Positions 61,475 through 64,000 of a DNA stretch of 64,000 nt are shown one piece after another (the first letter of the stretch is position 1; each line of letters opens with the position of its first letter). A model generated the notes under the pieces. It was not told where the DNA came from, ran no database searches, and saw only the letters and a program-made list of their open reading frames with translations. Location of the stretch: positions 1-64,000 of the forward strand of contig NZ_CAKKNT010000001.1 in NCBI RefSeq assembly GCF_918814755.1, written 5' to 3'. Source of the stretch: Periweissella ghanensis (GTDB lineage Bacteria; Bacillota; Bacilli; Lactobacillales; Lactobacillaceae). Position numbers and translations under genes: made by a program.

Positions 61475-62983
61475 ATGCAATATTCACGCGAAGAAATGCT
61501 TAAAAGCGTTCCTCAAACTGGGTTCTTCGGACACCCACGCGGACTTGGAGTTCAATTCTTTATGGAATTCTGGGAACGTTTTAGTTACTACGGGATGCGT
61601 GCCATCCTACTTTACTTCTTATATGACAGTGTAAGTCATGGTGGTCTTGGGTTTGACCAAACTGTCGCCCAATCAATCATGTCACTTTACGGTGCCTTGA
61701 TCTTTATGACTTGTATCGTCGGTGGTTGGGTGGCTGACCGTCTGGTTGGTTCACGAACAGCCATGCTTATGGGGGCCGTGCTCATCATGTTCGGTCACAT
61801 TGCCCTTTCAAGTCCCGTTGGTGGTCGCGTAACGTTCTTACTTTCAATGTTCTTGATCATTATCGGTACTGGTTTATTGAAGCCAAACATTTCTGCCGTG
61901 GTTGGTGGTTTGTACGATAAAAAGGACCCCCGCATGGATAGTGGTTTTGTTATCTTCTACATGGCCGTTAACATGGGAGCGTTTGTTGCGCCATTTATCG
62001 TCGGAACTTTACAATCATCATTTAGCTACCACGCTGGTTTTGGTGCCGCAGCCGTTGGGATGTTCATTGCCCTCATGGTTTACGTGGTCTTCAACAAGAA
62101 GAGCCTTGGTTTAGTTGGTAAAGACGTGCCTAACCCCTTCTCACCTGAAGAATTCAAAAAATTCAAAGTGCGTTTTGGTATCGGTATCGTTGCCATCATC
62201 GCCATTCTTGTGATTACTCACTTAACTGGTACATTAACTTTCAACAACTTCTCAATCTTTGTTACGGTCCTTGGGGTGGTCTTACCAATTGGTTACTTCG
62301 CCACAATGTACAAGAGTAAGAAGACTGATAAAGTTGAAAAGTCACGGTTACTTGCTTACGTACCAATGTTCTTAGGTGCCGTAATGTTCTGGTCAATCCA
62401 AGAACAAGGTTCATCAATCTTAGGTGCCTTCGTTGATACTAACACGCAACGTAACTTAAGCAGCATTGTTGGGATTCACTACACAATTCCAGCAGCGTTC
62501 TTCCAATCAGTTAACCCATTGTTGATTGTTATCTTTGCCCCTATTATTTCAGGTATCTGGACTAAGTTAGGTAAAAAAGGTCCTTCAACACCAATCAAGT
62601 TTGCTATCGGTCTTTTCCTTGCCGGTATTTCATTCTTAATCATGGTTATCCCAACAATGGGTATGACTAGCAAGACTTTGATCAACCCATTCTGGATTAT
62701 CATTAGTTTCGCCATCTGTGTTATCGGTGAACTTTGCTTATCACCAACTGGTTCATCAGTTTCTGTTAAGCTTGCACCAAAGGCCTTTGAAGCCCAAATG
62801 CTTTCATTGTGGTTGTTAACTGATGCCACTGCGCAAGCCGTTAACGCCCAATTAGTTCGTTTATACGACATCTGGTCAAAAGCAACTTACTTCGGTTTCC
62901 TTGGAGCCTTAGCAATTGTGCTTGCCATTATCCTCGCACTCTTAAGCCCATGGGCTGTTCGTAAGATGCAAGGTATTAAATAA
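61475..62983 (+). CDS. dtpT: POT-family di/tripeptide:proton symporter
   Basis: 502 residues, 14 TM helices. FFMEFWERFSYYGMRAILLYFLYD carries the ExxERFxYY motif; GGWVADRLVGSRTAML and FYMAVNMGAFVAPF are further PTR2 marks. Imports di- and tripeptides using the proton gradient. AAAGGAG precedes the ATG. Codon use is strongly biased toward highly expressed genes. Confidence 0.95.
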   Translation: MQYSREEMLKSVPQTGFFGHPRGLGVQFFMEFWERFSYYGMRAILLYFLYDSVSHGGLGFDQTVAQSIMSLYGALIFMTCIVGGWVADRLVGSRTAMLMGAVLIMFGHIALSSPVGGRVTFLLSMFLIIIGTGLLKPNISAVVGGLYDKKDPRMDSGFVIFYMAVNMGAFVAPFIVGTLQSSFSYHAGFGAAAVGMFIALMVYVVFNKKSLGLVGKDVPNPFSPEEFKKFKVRFGIGIVAIIAILVITHLTGTLTFNNFSIFVTVLGVVLPIGYFATMYKSKKTDKVEKSRLLAYVPMFLGAVMFWSIQEQGSSILGAFVDTNTQRNLSSIVGIHYTIPAAFFQSVNPLLIVIFAPIISGIWTKLGKKGPSTPIKFAIGLFLAGISFLIMVIPTMGMTSKTLINPFWIIISFAICVIGELCLSPTGSSVSVKLAPKAFEAQMLSLWLLTDATAQAVNAQLVRLYDIWSKATYFGFLGALAIVLAIILALLSPWAVRKMQGIK

Positions 62984-62991
62984 TTAATATC

Positions 62992-63027
62992 AAAAAACTC
63001 GTAAGCCGCGGCTTACGAGTTTTTTTT
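62992..63027. terminator. bidirectional terminator
   Basis: AAAAAACTCGTAAGCC/GGCTTACGAGTTTTTT stem between convergent genes. Confidence 0.9.
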
Positions 63028-63038
63028 GTTGCTTATAA

Positions 63039-64000
63039 TTAACGACCAATCGCCCCGACTAAACGGTTGGTATCGGCATACCGATCACGTGAATGTAAGA
63101 CGACCGTAATGATGCGGTGGTGCCCAGGTAAAACACTCGTCCCAACAAAGACTTGACCAGCGGCTGGTGTTGTGCCCGTCTTTAAACCATCAATTCCATG
63201 TTTAGGGTTATAATACGCCCCAAATGGTAAATAATGGTCCGTTGAATACCGGCGAACCCCATTGACCCATTCATAACTCATTGATGAAAGCTGCAAAATC
63301 TGTGGGAATTCATTAAACAACGCTTGAGCCAACATCACCAAATCATAGGCTGACGTCGTGTTACGGCCATAATAAGGTGCCCCGGCTAGTTGGAGGTTAA
63401 AGCGCGCAACATCGGCGACATCAAGTCCTGAAGTGGTATAATAGCGCGTTTGATTTAAACCCAACCGCCGTGCATTCCAATTCATCGCATTAATCATGGC
63501 TTGGTTGGAACCAAATGCCCAGCGCCCTAATGCGGTAATACTTTCATTGGATGATAAAATCATCGCATTTTGGGCAAGCTGTTGGGCACTATACGTCCGC
63601 CCTAACACGAGTGGGGTTTCACCAAGCGCTGGGGTCACGCTCATCCGACTAATGCCCCAGTAATCAATTTTGACTGGACTCGACCATTTTAACCATGGAT
63701 GAGCCTTCATTTGCCGATAAATTGCATACATCGCCATTAACTTACTAGTTGAGGCGCTATATTGCCAACTAAACGGTTGTTTGGAATAAACAAAACTATG
63801 TGCCGTGTAATCATAAATCGCGGCACTCGGTGCTGAGAGATACGGTATATTTTGAATCCGGCCATATTCTGGTTGCGGATTCTTAATTTCAGCCGCATGA
63901 ACCGACTGCCCAAGCTGCCCTTGGATGGCCCCACCAACTAAATTAGCGGGAATAATTGCGATACTAGCTGCCACTAGGATCGTCTGTGCTACTACTTTGA
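63039..64000 (-). CDS. D-alanyl-D-alanine carboxypeptidase (S11), 5' end outside window
   Basis: About 320 residues are visible. Penicillin-binding catalytic motifs: STSKLM (SxxK), SSNES (SxN) and LKTGTT (KTG). The N-terminal hydrophobic stretch (VVAQTILVAASIAIIPANLVGG) is a signal peptide that continues past the window end, so the start codon is not visible. It trims the terminal D-Ala of peptidoglycan stem peptides outside the cell. The frame remains open to base 64000. Confidence 0.92.
   Translation of the reverse strand, partial: KVVAQTILVAASIAIIPANLVGGAIQGQLGQSVHAAEIKNPQPEYGRIQNIPYLSAPSAAIYDYTAHSFVYSKQPFSWQYSASTSKLMAMYAIYRQMKAHPWLKWSSPVKIDYWGISRMSVTPALGETPLVLGRTYSAQQLAQNAMILSSNESITALGRWAFGSNQAMINAMNWNARRLGLNQTRYYTTSGLDVADVARFNLQLAGAPYYGRNTTSAYDLVMLAQALFNEFPQILQLSSMSYEWVNGVRRYSTDHYLPFGAYYNPKHGIDGLKTGTTPAAGQVFVGTSVLPGHHRIITVVLHSRDRYADTNRLVGAIGR

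Overview
The window looks like a chromosome segment of a low-GC, heterofermentative-type lactic acid bacterium (Lactobacillales; my best guess is the Leuconostoc/Weissella side of Lactobacillaceae). This is inference from AT-rich intergenic DNA, strong Shine-Dalgarno sites, cre-like operators, a malolactic/malic enzyme, a POT peptide transporter and LAB-type envelope genes. No tRNA, rRNA, CRISPR array or intact insertion sequence was seen.

Layout. (1) 1-8.3 kb is an accessory island: a PBECR4-like toxin preceded by tandem RNA repeats and a terminator (type III toxin-antitoxin architecture), a phage-type replisome organizer plus DnaC-like loader, and a two-gene restriction-modification-like locus with a 1473-residue helicase/methylase. 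(2) 8.4-18.2 kb holds envelope polysaccharide functions: wecB, a processive GT2 synthase, a translationally coupled 45-residue LPKTG microprotein, a YdcF protein and a pair of GtfA/TarM-like glycosyltransferases, one interrupted by an in-frame stop. A CcpA-type promoter appears to drive a small RNA at 12 kb. (3) 18.3-25.4 kb has rpiB, small membrane proteins, an ABC-2 exporter and a lone AAA ATPase. (4) 25.6-34.9 kb has the aroD-aroF-aroB operon, the malic/malolactic enzyme, a GNAT pseudogene and a membrane GDPD. (5) 35.4-45.2 kb has a MerR-controlled TetM-like GTPase, an OatA-like acyltransferase, a TetR/PH pair, a PadR/DUF1129-like set and a cupin. (6) 45.5-55.0 kb has an isochorismatase-like protein, two related MFS efflux pumps flanking an acyltransferase, a CPA2 antiporter with an attenuator-like leader, a CadD-like protein, PAP2 and TSUP/DUF1634. 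(7) 55.1-64 kb has a small RNA, a LysM-NlpC/P60 hydrolase, a Fur-family regulator (likely Zur) divergent from a zinc binding protein and permease without an ATPase, a PP2C-like protein, a membrane protein that seems to start at ATC, dtpT and a D-Ala-D-Ala carboxypeptidase cut by the window edge.

The most unusual signals are: the type III toxin-antitoxin candidate; the near-naked LPKTG sorting-signal peptide coupled to a polysaccharide synthase; a repeat family that sits in sense orientation directly at the 3' ends of five genes and has supplied the C-terminal tail of RpiB; the split/degenerate methylase layout of the restriction locus; the degenerate and interrupted glycosyltransferase pair; and three compact RNA candidates (12.0, 47.1 and 55.1 kb) plus an attenuator before the antiporter.
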